In this document: positions 17,910-27,601 of the stretch, piece after piece
Layout of the letters: each line of letters opens with the position of its first letter
How positions within the stretch are numbered: position 1 is the stretch's first letter
DNA from: an uncultured Bacteroidia bacterium
Lineage (GTDB): Bacteria; Bacteroidota; Bacteroidia; Bacteroidales; CAJPTX01
DNA: 64,000 bases
Direction: 5' to 3'
Assembly (NCBI GenBank): GCA_938038735.1
Contig: CALHSW010000001.1
Span: forward strand, 1 to 64,000
Translations under genes and position numbers: made by a program
Notes under the pieces: model-generated
What the model was told of the DNA's origin: nothing
What the model saw: the letters and a program-made list of their open reading frames with translations, nothing else
Databases searched by the model: none

Positions 17910-19976
17910 CTACCTCGCCCGCACTAAACCACGCCCCTTGTCAAATCGGAGTAAAAACACCCCCTCGCTCTCATAGGTGCCAAAATCTTTCGACTGTCTA
18001 AACTGAAAGGTATTCTGCAGCTGCCAATTCTCCACCTTGTCGATGCAATACCTAAAATCCATCCCATACTTGAACATCGCCCTCAAAAAGTAGGTGGTCA
18101 CATCATACCCTTGAAACGCAAATTGCGTCGGCTCTTCCAAATAGGCCTCTCGGTAATGCCGCACGAAGCTGCAAACCCTCGCGCTTTCGTAGTCCACAAA
18201 GTACGGGGAAAACACGTGCGCATTCAATGCCAACAAGTGCCCAAAATCCAACTTGGTCATCTTCAGCCACTGCGGCATGCCGTACACTTCCATCCTGTAG
18301 TTCCCAACCCGCATTACCCCAGCCAGCTGACCTAGCAGCGCGCTCACCAACGGCTCCCTATTGCTCGCTACGATCACTACATTCCTCCGATCCCGCAGCA
18401 AGTGCTGCTCTATCTGGCGGCTCGTCTTCGCAGACGCATCCCCCAAGGCGCAGTCCACTACGCTGTAACGCACATTCTCAGCATTTTGCATGGCTGCAAT
18501 CCGGCTCTCAAGCATTAGATGCAACGTGTACCCTGCCCCCTCGCCCCGGGCATCCTCCTCCCGAACCAGCACAACGTTCGTTGTGTCGGAAAACTCGATG
18601 CCATTCGCCATCGCCCGCAGCTGCGTGCGCGTCGATGGATTGGCTTGAAATAGAAAGGGATTCATCTCAAATGACGGCGTTGACCCCGACAGCGGCGAAA
18701 CCATCGTGATGCGACGGCTCGCTGCGTACTGGCTCACCTCCGATATATTTTGGGGGTACACTGGCCCTATAATAATATCCGCCCCAGCCAATGTATCTGA
18801 CCCTAACAACTTTTGAACATGCGCAGGGCTGTTGCGCGTATCCAGCACGTTCAGCGCAACGCTATACCCCGATGCCTTGAACTGTTCCAACGCCAACAGC
18901 ACGCCCTTGTAGAACCCTAAAAATCGCTTGTCGTAGCTTACCGCCTGGGTGCTAGACAGCGCGCTCTTAGCGGCAGACGGAACCTTTAAGCTGTCTCCGC
19001 TCGTGGCTTCCAGCGAAAACGGCAGCATCAGGGCGCAACGAAGGGTTCTCCCTGCGGGGTAACCCGCGGTAGAGTCGCAGTAGTACGTAGGTGCCACCTG
19101 CACTGGAATCGTCTCCACAATCGAAGCCGACTCGCCTCCTTGTTCCACGTTTTCTTCACGCCCCGTTGGCTGCGCACCGCTTGGAATGCACAATGCATCG
19201 TCAACCCGCAGCCCCTGCTGCACAATAATAGGATTGGCCTTTAGCAGGCTTGCCAACGGCACCTCGTATTGCTTCGCGATCCGATACAGGCTTTCGCCCC
19301 GCTTCACCACGTGCATGGTGGCGCAAGTATCACTCGTGGCCGCGCCCCCCTGCTGCGGTATAAACAGCCTTTGTCCCTCCGAGAGCACGTCGGAAGCCAA
19401 GCTGTTCCGCGCCCTAATCAGCTCCACGCTACTCCCATACTGATTGGCCAATGAGTAGAGCGTTTCCCCGCTGCGCACCGTGTGCCATTCCCCCTTCTCA
19501 TCCCCTCCGCTTGGCTGCTGCGCCAAGACTTCTGCGCTAGGAATGCGGAGTATCGCCCCTTGCGGCAATTCTGTCGTGTGCAAACCATTATAGCTTTGCA
19601 GCTGCGCCACGCTCATCCCATAGCGCCTCGCGATCGAGTATAACGTCTCCCCCTCCTCCACCAAATGCAACGAGAACTCAGCACCTTCCTTAGCCTTTAC
19701 CACCTTGGATGTCGGTATGCGTAGCTTCTGCCCCACTTGCACGCCGTAGTATACATCGGGATTATGCAATGCTATCTCCGCCAACGAAACGCCGTACCGC
19801 TTACTAATCCCATACAGCGACTCGCCTTTCGACACCGTGTGTATTATGAACGGCTTCCCGTCTATCTCCACAATCTGCCCCTCATCGTCACGTTGGTAAT
19901 GCGATGTCGCCGCGTACGCCGCGCCAGCCAAAGACTGGCATACTACCACCATCAACGCTAAAAGCCTCGTCACCAT
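17910..19976 (-). CDS. Four-LysM protein with periplasmic-binding-protein-like C-terminal domain
   Basis: I place the start at 19976 (MVTRLLALM), directly before a signal peptide ending near AYA-A. The protein has 688 residues. Four LysM modules lie at about 44-87, 104-148, 165-208 and 223-268, each with the G-E-S/T-L-Y-x-I/L pattern (GESLYGIS, GETLYSIA, GETLYSLA, GESLYRIA), and bind peptidoglycan. The remaining 400 residues look like a type I periplasmic ligand-binding fold of the Leu/Ile/Val receptor family (FYKGVLLALEQFK, IIIGPVYPQNISEVSQYA, MVSPLSGS). No permease genes are nearby, so it is probably not a transport receptor. It could sense or scaffold something in the cell wall. Confidence 0.85.
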   Translation of the reverse strand: MVTRLLALMVVVCQSLAGAAYAATSHYQRDDEGQIVEIDGKPFIIHTVSKGESLYGISKRYGVSLAEIALHNPDVYYGVQVGQKLRIPTSKVVKAKEGAEFSLHLVEEGETLYSIARRYGMSVAQLQSYNGLHTTELPQGAILRIPSAEVLAQQPSGGDEKGEWHTVRSGETLYSLANQYGSSVELIRARNSLASDVLSEGQRLFIPQQGGAATSDTCATMHVVKRGESLYRIAKQYEVPLASLLKANPIIVQQGLRVDDALCIPSGAQPTGREENVEQGGESASIVETIPVQVAPTYYCDSTAGYPAGRTLRCALMLPFSLEATSGDSLKVPSAAKSALSSTQAVSYDKRFLGFYKGVLLALEQFKASGYSVALNVLDTRNSPAHVQKLLGSDTLAGADIIIGPVYPQNISEVSQYAASRRITMVSPLSGSTPSFEMNPFLFQANPSTRTQLRAMANGIEFSDTTNVVLVREEDARGEGAGYTLHLMLESRIAAMQNAENVRYSVVDCALGDASAKTSRQIEQHLLRDRRNVVIVASNREPLVSALLGQLAGVMRVGNYRMEVYGMPQWLKMTKLDFGHLLALNAHVFSPYFVDYESARVCSFVRHYREAYLEEPTQFAFQGYDVTTYFLRAMFKYGMDFRYCIDKVENWQLQNTFQFRQSKDFGTYESEGVFLLRFDKGRGLVRAR

Positions 19977-20003
19977 ATCAATCTCTTTTTGCAGGTAACA
20001 CAA

Positions 20004-20043
20004 CACCTCACGGAAGAACCCCTAAAGGCTCTTCCGCAAGGTG
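20004..20043 (-). terminator. Intergenic hairpin between M13 peptidase and LysM genes
   Basis: A compound stem (CACCT/AGGTG outside, CGGAAGA/TCTTCCG inside, 6-nt loop) lies between the M13 stop at 20070 and the LysM start at 19976. The T-tract after it on the minus strand is poor, so it may be an attenuator or an RNA-stability element rather than a strong terminator. Confidence 0.5.
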
Positions 20044-20069
20044 CAAATCTCATTCCCCCCTACTCTGCG

Positions 20070-22121
20070 CTACCAAATCGTAGGCCGCTGCGCCGGCGTA
20101 CGGAAGTACGGGCTGCTCTCCGGAACCTTAAACGCCTCGTAGAACGCAGGGATATTGTACACTGCGCCGTTCACCCTAAACTCTCCAGGCGAATGAACAT
20201 CTGTCTTCAAGCGTCGCTTGCTCTCCTCCGGCCGCACCACGTTCCGCCATACCTTGGAGTACGCCAAGAAGAACCGCTGCTGGGGCGTAAACCCATCAAT
20301 CTCAGGCGCCAGCACGGTTTGCCCCTTATCCTGCGCCGCCTTCTCCATCGCCCGGTACGATATCGACAAGCCACCGTAATCCGCCAAATTCTCGCCCAAC
20401 GTCAGCGCTCCATTCACATGCTCTCCCTCCAGCTCAAATCCATTGTACTGATCCACCACGAGCTGCGCCAACGCCTTGAAACGCTGCCCATCCGCTTCCG
20501 TCCACCAATTCTCCAAGTTCCCATCCTTATTGTACAAACGCCCTTGGTCGTCAAAGCCATGGGTAATCTCGTGCCCAATCACTACGCCTATCGCCCCATA
20601 GTTCACCGCATCATCCCCATTGGGGTAGAAGAACGGCGGCTGCAGTATCGCCGCTGGGAACACTATCTCATTACGGGTCGGCGAGTAGTACGCATTGACC
20701 GTCTGCGGATACATGAACCACTCCTCCTTGTCCACCGGCTGCCCCAGCTTTGACATCTCGTAGTTGAAATCAAAAATGTTCGCATTCCTTACGTTAAGCG
20801 CGTAACGATCCCGCGATACCGTCAAATCGGTGTAATCTCTCCACTTGTTGGGGTACCCTATCTTTAGCCCCATCGCGTCTAGCTTCGCGATGGCCCGCGC
20901 CTTGGTAGAGTCGCTCATCCACTCAAGCCCCTGCAGTGTCGTACGCAGCGCCGAACGCAGGTTTCCAACTATCTGCTCCATGCGGCTCTTCGACTCCGGC
21001 GGGAAATGTTTCGCCACATACTCACGCCCTATCGCCTCGCCCAGCGCGCCCTGCGTCATGCTTAGCACCCGCTTCCAACGTGCCCGCTGCACCTGCTGCC
21101 CCGACAGCGCCTTCCCGTAGAAGTCAAAGCTGATCTGCTCAATGTCGCTTGAAAGCGCGCTTGCGTAGTCCGAGAAGAAATGCAGCGCCATGTAGTCCTT
21201 CCACACGTTAATCGGCGTTTCCACCAGCTCCTTATCCACCAGCTGCAGGAACGAAGGATTGTCAACTATAACCGTCGCTGGGGCATCCACTCCCATGTTC
21301 TGGAAATAGAGCGTCCAATCAAAATTAGGCATCAGCTTCTGCAGCTCCTCAAACGTCAACTTATTATACGTTTTCACAGGATCCCTACGCTCCACGCGGG
21401 ACATCGTGCCCTGCGCCAACCGCTTCTCAAACGCAAACACATCGTTCACCATCTCCTCTGCCGCGGCTTCCTCCTGGCCCTGCACCCGCAAGAAATTCAC
21501 TAGCATCTCCTTGTAGGCCCCACGCAGACGCTCATTGTCAGCCCCCGAATCCAAGTAGTAATCACGGTCCGGCATCCCCAGCCCCGACTGGTAAATCGAG
21601 AGGACCATCTTCGTTACGTCGCGGCTATCCTCCTGCACCGTGATGTAGAAGGGCAAACGGCTGCCCAGCGGGCAGAGCCGCGCCAACTGCCGCACCACGT
21701 CCTCGGGCTTCGCCACCGTGGCTATGTTGTCCAAGTCGGGCTTTATCGGCTCATACCCCATCGCGTCGATCGTTGCCGTATCCATGCCCGACGCAAAGAA
21801 ATTCCCAAGCTTTAGCCACTCCGCATCCGTCGTGTCGCCCTGCCGATTCCACGCCTCAAACACGATGTCCTTCACCTGCTTCTCCGTCTCCTCAGCCAGG
21901 ATGTCAAACGCTCCGTAGCGCGTCTTATCCTCTGGAATCTGCGTCTTGCTCAGCCACCCTCCATTGCTGTACCGGTAAAAATCCATGCCAGGATCCACCG
22001 TGAGATCCATGTCTTCCTTCATTATCGCCTTCTCTTCCTGCTTGCCGCCTTGGCAGGAGGCCATTAGCACTAGCCCCGCCAGCACGGCCCATTGTACTAC
22101 CCTAGTTCTCATTGCCATCAT
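20070..22121 (-). CDS. M13 family metallopeptidase lipoprotein (neprilysin/PepO-like)
   Basis: This 683-residue zinc peptidase has the gluzincin motif HEITH at residues 517-521 and the third-ligand motif ENLAD with Glu577. It also has the family's N-terminal PGMDFYRYSNGGWL and C-terminal VNGAVYNIPAFYEAF stretches and ends with the typical RPTIW. A lipobox-like VLMASC near residue 22 predicts a lipoprotein, facing the periplasm or the cell surface. M13 enzymes cut short peptides. Its ATG overlaps the acyl-CoA dehydrogenase stop by ATGA, so it is translationally coupled to the etf operon, which is an unexpected partner. Confidence 0.94.
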   Translation of the reverse strand: MMAMRTRVVQWAVLAGLVLMASCQGGKQEEKAIMKEDMDLTVDPGMDFYRYSNGGWLSKTQIPEDKTRYGAFDILAEETEKQVKDIVFEAWNRQGDTTDAEWLKLGNFFASGMDTATIDAMGYEPIKPDLDNIATVAKPEDVVRQLARLCPLGSRLPFYITVQEDSRDVTKMVLSIYQSGLGMPDRDYYLDSGADNERLRGAYKEMLVNFLRVQGQEEAAAEEMVNDVFAFEKRLAQGTMSRVERRDPVKTYNKLTFEELQKLMPNFDWTLYFQNMGVDAPATVIVDNPSFLQLVDKELVETPINVWKDYMALHFFSDYASALSSDIEQISFDFYGKALSGQQVQRARWKRVLSMTQGALGEAIGREYVAKHFPPESKSRMEQIVGNLRSALRTTLQGLEWMSDSTKARAIAKLDAMGLKIGYPNKWRDYTDLTVSRDRYALNVRNANIFDFNYEMSKLGQPVDKEEWFMYPQTVNAYYSPTRNEIVFPAAILQPPFFYPNGDDAVNYGAIGVVIGHEITHGFDDQGRLYNKDGNLENWWTEADGQRFKALAQLVVDQYNGFELEGEHVNGALTLGENLADYGGLSISYRAMEKAAQDKGQTVLAPEIDGFTPQQRFFLAYSKVWRNVVRPEESKRRLKTDVHSPGEFRVNGAVYNIPAFYEAFKVPESSPYFRTPAQRPTIW

Positions 22122-23851
22122 TTCTCTATTTCCTGCGGTCCTTCCGCAAATACCCTATAATCCTTCAAATTCTCAACGTTCACCTCGCAAACCATCGCGT
22201 GGTGCATCTCGCAAACCGTCTTCCCGTACCGTACGAAGTTACGCGCGCTCAGCTCGTACGCTCCGTCACGCTGCGCATCTATCAGCAGCAAATACCCCAG
22301 CACAATGTACCCCGCCATCTCCACCAACCTCCGAGCATGGAAGTCTAGCAACTCATTGCTCTTGGCATCCTGCACCTGCGCCACATCGGCCTTTAGCATC
22401 TGGGTAAGCTCCCGCAGCGCCTCGCGCTCCTTGGTTAGCTTCGTATTGACGCACTGCGAATCAAAATAGTCAATGCGCCCCTCGATAAGCCCTGTCGTAA
22501 CGCCACGTATGGCGGCCACCACCTGCAGCTGCGACGTCCCCTCGTAAATCGTCAATATCCTCGCATCGCGGTAGTAACGCTCCACTGGGTAATCCTTCAT
22601 GAAGCCCGACCCACCATGGATCTGTATCGCATCGTAGCATATCTGGTTGCACATCTCGCTGGAGAAGAGCTTGAGTATCGGCGTAAACGCATCCGCCAGC
22701 CGTTGGTACTCTTTCAACTCCTTTCGCTCCTCCGCGCTCAGCTTCCGCTCGTTCTGTATGTGCGTCAGCGACTTGTAGATGTCTACATACCTTGATGTCT
22801 CGTACAGCACGGCGCGGCACGCATCCAGCTTCGCCTTCATCAACGCCAACATCTCGTACACAGCGGGGAATTTCACGATCGCCGTGCCGAACTGCTCCCG
22901 CTCGTGCGCGTACTTCTCCGCCTCGCGGTACGCCGCCTCGGCGAGCCCCACGCTCTGCGCCCCCACCCCCAGCCGTGCGCCGTTCATCAGCGACATGACG
23001 TACTTGATCAGCCCCAGCTTCCGCTCCCCAACAAGCTCCGCCGGCGCATTCGTAAACACCAGCTCGCACGTCGGCGAGCCGACTATCCCCATCTTATGCT
23101 CAATCCGGCGAACCTTCACCGCCGCACTGCGCTTATCGTAGATGAAAAGCGAAATGCCTCGCCCATCGTGCGTTCCCTCCTCGGAGCGCGCCATAACCAA
23201 CGAGATGTCCGCATCGCCATTCGTGATGAACCGCTTCACCCCATTCAAATACCACTTCCCCGACGCCTCATCCTGCGTGGCCTTGAGCGCCACCGCCTGC
23301 AAATCGCTCCCCGCGTCGGGCTCCGTGAGCCCCATCGCGTACGTCTTCCCCGCATTCGCTAGCGGAAGGTACTTCGCCTTCTGCTCCTCGTTCGCGAATT
23401 CATGTATCGTCTCAGCGCAATCCTGCAGCCCCCATATGTTGGCGAACCCCGCATCGGCACGGCTCACCAGCTCCGCCGCCATCACGTACGGCACTATCGG
23501 AAAGTTTAATCCCCCATACTCTCGCGGGAGCGACATCCCGTACAGCCCCGACGCGGCCAGCGCATCGTGGTTCTCCTGCGTCTTGGGATGGTAGTGCGCC
23601 CGCCCTCCATCCACATGCGGTCCCTCCGCATCCACCTGCTCCGCGTTCACGGCTATCGTATCGGCGCATATCTCCCCCACTATCGAAAGTACCTTCTTGT
23701 AATTATCCTGCGCATCCTCAAAGTCTACCGGCGCATACCCCGACCTATCTCCGCCCGCAAATCCCTGCTCCTTGAGCTCCACTATGCGACGCATCAGCGG
23801 ATTATCCAACTGAAAGCGCAACGCTTCGTTATCTTCAAAAAAGTTCGCCAT
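22118..23851 (-). CDS. Acyl-CoA dehydrogenase
   Basis: A 577-residue FAD enzyme that makes a trans-2,3 double bond in acyl-CoA, or in anaerobes reduces crotonyl-CoA to butyryl-CoA. The family signatures are clear: GLTEPDAGSDL, WYLNGVKRFITNG, the flavin-binding EREQFG and IHGGSGF regions, and the catalytic base Glu437 in IYEGTSQL. A C-terminal extension of about 130 residues beyond the core matches the longer bacterial type. It follows etfB and etfA in one operon, so EtfAB is its electron partner. In anaerobic Bacteroidales such a set often works in butyrate formation or amino-acid fermentation; that role is inference. Confidence 0.94.
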   Translation of the reverse strand: MANFFEDNEALRFQLDNPLMRRIVELKEQGFAGGDRSGYAPVDFEDAQDNYKKVLSIVGEICADTIAVNAEQVDAEGPHVDGGRAHYHPKTQENHDALAASGLYGMSLPREYGGLNFPIVPYVMAAELVSRADAGFANIWGLQDCAETIHEFANEEQKAKYLPLANAGKTYAMGLTEPDAGSDLQAVALKATQDEASGKWYLNGVKRFITNGDADISLVMARSEEGTHDGRGISLFIYDKRSAAVKVRRIEHKMGIVGSPTCELVFTNAPAELVGERKLGLIKYVMSLMNGARLGVGAQSVGLAEAAYREAEKYAHEREQFGTAIVKFPAVYEMLALMKAKLDACRAVLYETSRYVDIYKSLTHIQNERKLSAEERKELKEYQRLADAFTPILKLFSSEMCNQICYDAIQIHGGSGFMKDYPVERYYRDARILTIYEGTSQLQVVAAIRGVTTGLIEGRIDYFDSQCVNTKLTKEREALRELTQMLKADVAQVQDAKSNELLDFHARRLVEMAGYIVLGYLLLIDAQRDGAYELSARNFVRYGKTVCEMHHAMVCEVNVENLKDYRVFAEGPQEIEK

Positions 23852-23872
23852 CGCTTCTCCTCTCTTTACCCG

Positions 23873-24892
23873 CTACTTGGAATTCTTTTTATACGCCGCG
23901 ATGAAATGCCCCAGCACCTCATGCACATCCCCCACTATCGCGTAATCCGCTATCCTATTCATCGGTGCATCCGGATCGCTATTTATCGATATAATCATCT
24001 GCGACTCGCTCATCCCCGCCGTATGCTGCACCTGGCCCGAAATGCCGCAGGCTATATAGAGCTTCGGCCGCACCGTCACCCCGGTCTGCCCCACCTGCCG
24101 CGCATGGTCCGCATAGCCAGCATCCACCGCCGCGCGTGACGCGCCCACCTCGGCCCCCAACAGATGGGCCAACTCAAAGAGCTGCTCAAAACCCTCCTTC
24201 GACCCCACGCCGTAGCCGCCTGCTACAATAATCGGCGCACCTTTTATATCTATCGTTTTCTCCTCAATGAACCGATCCAAGATCGAAATCACAAAGTCCT
24301 CATCCCGCAGCAGCTGCTTCGTGTCAATGCTCACCACCTCGCACTCCACCGCCTTCGCCAACGCCTCACGATGCATCACCCCCTCCCGCACCGTGGCCAT
24401 CTGCGGACGGCACTCCGGGTTCACAATCGTGGCAATGATGTTCCCACCGAACGCCGGACGAATCTGGTACAGCAAATCCTTGTACTCCTTGCCCGTCTTC
24501 GCATCCTTGTAGTCCCCCATCTGCAGCATCGTGCAGTCGGCCGTCAGTCCGCTGTGCAGCTTTGACGACACCCGCGGCGCCAAGTCGCGCCCCACGGTCG
24601 TCGCGCCGAATAGCGCCACCCGCGGTTTCTCTCGACGAAATATATCGCAAACGATCCGCTCGTAGGGGAGCGTTAAGTAGTGCTGTAGCCGCTTGTCATC
24701 CGCCACGTAAACCCTCGTGGCGCCGTACTCCGCAACGCTCTTCGCCGCCTCGCCAATCCCGCTGCCTATCGCCACGGCCTCCACCGAGCAGCCAAAATCC
24801 TTCGCCAGCCCCCGCGCCTTGGTCAGCAACTCATAGCTCACATCAGCCACCTTGCCGCCCTCTATCTCGCAGTATACTATTATATTATCCAC
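23873..24892 (-). CDS. etfA: Electron transfer flavoprotein, alpha subunit
   Basis: The 339-residue protein has the two ETF-alpha parts. The N-terminal half carries the ETF fold. The C-terminal FAD-binding half has SRAAVDAGY, ARQVGQTGVTV, GISGQVQHTAGM and SINSDPDAPMNRIADY, all diagnostic. It binds FAD and shuttles electrons to or from the downstream acyl-CoA dehydrogenase. etfB is 38 bp upstream, the dehydrogenase 21 bp downstream. Confidence 0.96.
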   Translation of the reverse strand: MDNIIVYCEIEGGKVADVSYELLTKARGLAKDFGCSVEAVAIGSGIGEAAKSVAEYGATRVYVADDKRLQHYLTLPYERIVCDIFRREKPRVALFGATTVGRDLAPRVSSKLHSGLTADCTMLQMGDYKDAKTGKEYKDLLYQIRPAFGGNIIATIVNPECRPQMATVREGVMHREALAKAVECEVVSIDTKQLLRDEDFVISILDRFIEEKTIDIKGAPIIVAGGYGVGSKEGFEQLFELAHLLGAEVGASRAAVDAGYADHARQVGQTGVTVRPKLYIACGISGQVQHTAGMSESQMIISINSDPDAPMNRIADYAIVGDVHEVLGHFIAAYKKNSK

Positions 24893-24930
24893 CGTCTCGT
24901 CTCCTTTGCCTTTGTCCGCTCCCTGTTGAC

Positions 24931-25767
24931 CTATCCGATTGCATGCGACGCGAGCAGCTCTTTCACCAGCCCCTCCACTGCCGCCGCGTTACCCTCAATG
25001 CGCTTCGACTCCTTCACCTGGAACACCACATTCTCCACGGTTTTTACCTTGGTGGGCGACCCCGAAAGCCCCAGCGATGCCGCATCAGCCTCAAGCACCG
25101 CCGCGCTCCACTCCTGCAGCGGCGACCCCTCTACCACGCCCCCCTCCATCTGCTCGCTGGGCACGCTCGCCCGTTTCCACTTCATCACCAGCTTGGCATG
25201 GCGCGGCCTACACGGCACCGCGCTGCCGTTCACCGTCACCAGCATCGGCAGCCCGCCCGTCAGCACCTCAACGCCCCGCTCTATCCGGCGGCGCACCGTA
25301 ACCTTTTCACCCTCTAGCTCTACCGACTCCGCGTAGGTGATTTGCGGCCACCCCAGCTTCTCCGCCACCTGCGGCCCCACCTGCGCCGTGTCGCCGTCGA
25401 TGGCCTGCCGCCCCGCTATGATCATATCCGGCTTGAGCTTCTTCATCACGCAGCTCAAGGCGTACGACGTGGCCAGCGTATCCGATCCCGCAAACGCCCT
25501 ATCCGTCAACAGCACCCCCCTGTCCGCCCCTCTGAACAGCCCCTCCCGCAAGAGCTCCACCGCCCGCACCGGGCCCATCGTTACCAGCGTCACCTGCACG
25601 TCGGGGCGCTTATCTTTTATACGCAACGCCTGCTCCAACGCATTCAAATCCTCCGGGTTGAAAATCGCCGGCAAGGCGGCCCGATTCACCGTGCCATCCG
25701 CCTTCATCGCATCCTTCCCCACGTTGCGAGTATCCGGCACCTGCTTCGCTAGTACTACTATGTCCAT
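24931..25767 (-). CDS. etfB: Electron transfer flavoprotein, beta subunit
   Basis: I use the ATG at 25767 (MDIVVLAKQVPDT), the canonical family start, rather than an open extension of 27 codons that overlaps the promoter. The 278-residue protein shows the ETF-beta signatures NPEDLNALEQAL, GRQAIDGDTAQVGP and VNGSAVPCRPRHAKLVMKWKR-type segment. In plain ETF this subunit binds AMP; in electron-bifurcating ETF it binds a second FAD, and I cannot decide between them by eye. First gene of the etfB-etfA-acyl-CoA dehydrogenase-M13 operon. Confidence 0.95.
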   Translation of the reverse strand: MDIVVLAKQVPDTRNVGKDAMKADGTVNRAALPAIFNPEDLNALEQALRIKDKRPDVQVTLVTMGPVRAVELLREGLFRGADRGVLLTDRAFAGSDTLATSYALSCVMKKLKPDMIIAGRQAIDGDTAQVGPQVAEKLGWPQITYAESVELEGEKVTVRRRIERGVEVLTGGLPMLVTVNGSAVPCRPRHAKLVMKWKRASVPSEQMEGGVVEGSPLQEWSAAVLEADAASLGLSGSPTKVKTVENVVFQVKESKRIEGNAAAVEGLVKELLASHAIG

Positions 25768-25805
25768 CTTGCTGTCCTTATCCTTCTTTAATGCCTTCAC
25801 GCTTA

Positions 25806-25813
25806 CAAAGGTA
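25806..25813 (-). promoter_or_regulatory. -7 element of the etf operon
   Basis: TACCTTTG on the minus strand, 39 bp upstream of the etfB ATG. A TTG lies 16 bp further upstream. Confidence 0.6.
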
Positions 25814-25857
25814 CTATTTTTTTCTTCACCAATGCACGCCCGCTGCAAAAATTCTTC

Positions 25858-27579
25858 CTAGAATCCTATTCCCACGCTTAGCTCTAGCCCCACCCCCTTC
25901 GTGGGCCTCCCCCCAAAATTGCTCGATATCACCACGTATTGCCCCCCTACTCCCCCTACCACGTACAAGCCATCCCGCAGCCGATACGCCACATCCATCC
26001 CAACGCCCACGCCCGGCACAGCCCTATAGGTGCGAAAGTATGAAAATGCCTCCTGCTTCGTTTGCAGCGAGTAGTGCATCCCATAAAACCCACGTACGTA
26101 CGGCAGTAGTAGCACCGCGTTCAGCTTCACGGGCAGCTGCACCCCCAGGCTCGGCGCCAATCCCACGTAGTGCCCCCGCACTTCGCTCGTCAGGTCAGTC
26201 ATGGGGTCTGTCGCCTCAAATCCATACCTACCGTACACCCCATCAATCCGGAAAAACACATACGTCCATTGCATGTAGCTGAATTGCAACGCCAGGCCCA
26301 CCCCCTCCTTGCCGTAGAAGGGTACTTTAACCCCCGCGCGCGCCGTCCCCCGCATCTCCACCGAATGCGCTAACCCATAGTGCCTCTGCTCCGGCAGCGG
26401 CGGCAGCGCCAACTCCTCTACCTGCCAAGCGCCACGCTCGTGCGTCACTACCAAGGGTTCACGCTCTTCACTCCGCACCACCTCGTGCAGCTCCCCATTC
26501 GTCACCACCCGCGTGTAGGCATCCGCATACCCGCGACGCAGCGCACTGGCCAACACAACCCTCACGCCTTCCACCCCCTCCCCCACGTTGAATAGGTGCG
26601 CTACGCGCTTCCGTACGCCACGGTCCAAGCAGTCATACTCCCCAAACACGCGGCTCACCGGCACGCTCACTACATACCCATCGCTTAGCCACGACTCTAC
26701 ACTTTCCCCATCCTCATTGAGAGCCGCCGCGAACTGCGCACCATCAAACGTCCCTCCCGGGGTATCGTCTAATTGCCGCAGCACGTCTATCACCTCGTTT
26801 ACTGGCACCGCCACCGAACGCCCCTCGTAAAGCGTTGCCTTCCATATGTTTACTCCCAGTAAAGAAACGCCCGACTCCCGCCCCAAATCCCTTATCAACA
26901 GCGCGCTGCCCGACATGCCGGGGTCCAGCGTGGCATCGTGCTCTATAAGCCTTTTTTCCTTTTTGGCACCGCCTTCACCCTGCGCTTTCATGCGCAGCAT
27001 CCTATGATTCCGCTCGAGGGTCCATCGCGGCTCTCCGCCAAAACCCGCGTAGCCGGCCACCAGCAATTCCGACTCCTTCCCCACCCCCATCGTGTCCAGC
27101 GGCAACCCCGCCCCCCGGTAGCTATCGGGCAGGGCTACCACCGCCAAATCGGTCGGCCCCTGCGAGTAGACTATCTCGCACCGCCCTATTCGCTCCTCGC
27201 CGCCGCCCAGCTCCACCTCCGCGCCCTGCGCCAATGCCAGCCCATGGCGACTTGTCAACACATATTTCTGACTCCCCCACAGCACCACCACCCCGCTCAA
27301 AAAGCCCCCCTCTACGTAATCTTCCAGGAGGTCCGACGCAGTCCTGAATCCCCTCCGCCCCAGCTCCTTACGCAACTCTGCGATATACTGCTCGCACGTC
27401 CCATCGTACACCGGCTGCAACGTAACAATGCACTCCTGCAGGAACGCCGTGTCGATCCTATCCCCTCCATCCTCCGCACCGCCGGCATGCGCCGACGCAA
27501 CAACGACTCCCAGCAGCCCCAGCACCACCGTTAGCACTACGCCCCGCAGCAAATTCACCCACATCACTATCGCAGCCAT
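25858..27579 (-). CDS. Trypsin-like serine protease domain fused to a putative C-terminal outer-membrane barrel
   Basis: The start at 27579 (MAAIVMWVNLL) puts a signal peptide at residues 7-30 and leaves 22 bp after nadE. The 573-residue protein has a trypsin-type domain at about 90-300: His112 (VLTSRH), Asp144 (GPTDLAVVAL) and Ser223 (DPGMSGSAL), all spaced as a chymotrypsin-fold triad. A linker follows. The last 180 residues look like an outer-membrane beta-barrel: alternating strands such as VGLALQFSYMQWTYVFFRI, GHYVGLAPSLGVQLPV and a terminal GLELSVGIGF ending in Phe. A protease attached to its own barrel would resemble an autotransporter-like surface protease, with the domain order passenger then barrel. 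The family is not known to me. The gene follows nadE closely. Confidence 0.75.
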   Translation of the reverse strand: MAAIVMWVNLLRGVVLTVVLGLLGVVVASAHAGGAEDGGDRIDTAFLQECIVTLQPVYDGTCEQYIAELRKELGRRGFRTASDLLEDYVEGGFLSGVVVLWGSQKYVLTSRHGLALAQGAEVELGGGEERIGRCEIVYSQGPTDLAVVALPDSYRGAGLPLDTMGVGKESELLVAGYAGFGGEPRWTLERNHRMLRMKAQGEGGAKKEKRLIEHDATLDPGMSGSALLIRDLGRESGVSLLGVNIWKATLYEGRSVAVPVNEVIDVLRQLDDTPGGTFDGAQFAAALNEDGESVESWLSDGYVVSVPVSRVFGEYDCLDRGVRKRVAHLFNVGEGVEGVRVVLASALRRGYADAYTRVVTNGELHEVVRSEEREPLVVTHERGAWQVEELALPPLPEQRHYGLAHSVEMRGTARAGVKVPFYGKEGVGLALQFSYMQWTYVFFRIDGVYGRYGFEATDPMTDLTSEVRGHYVGLAPSLGVQLPVKLNAVLLLPYVRGFYGMHYSLQTKQEAFSYFRTYRAVPGVGVGMDVAYRLRDGLYVVGGVGGQYVVISSNFGGRPTKGVGLELSVGIGF

Positions 27580-27601
27580 TACGACAATCTTCTTTCCCTT
27601 T

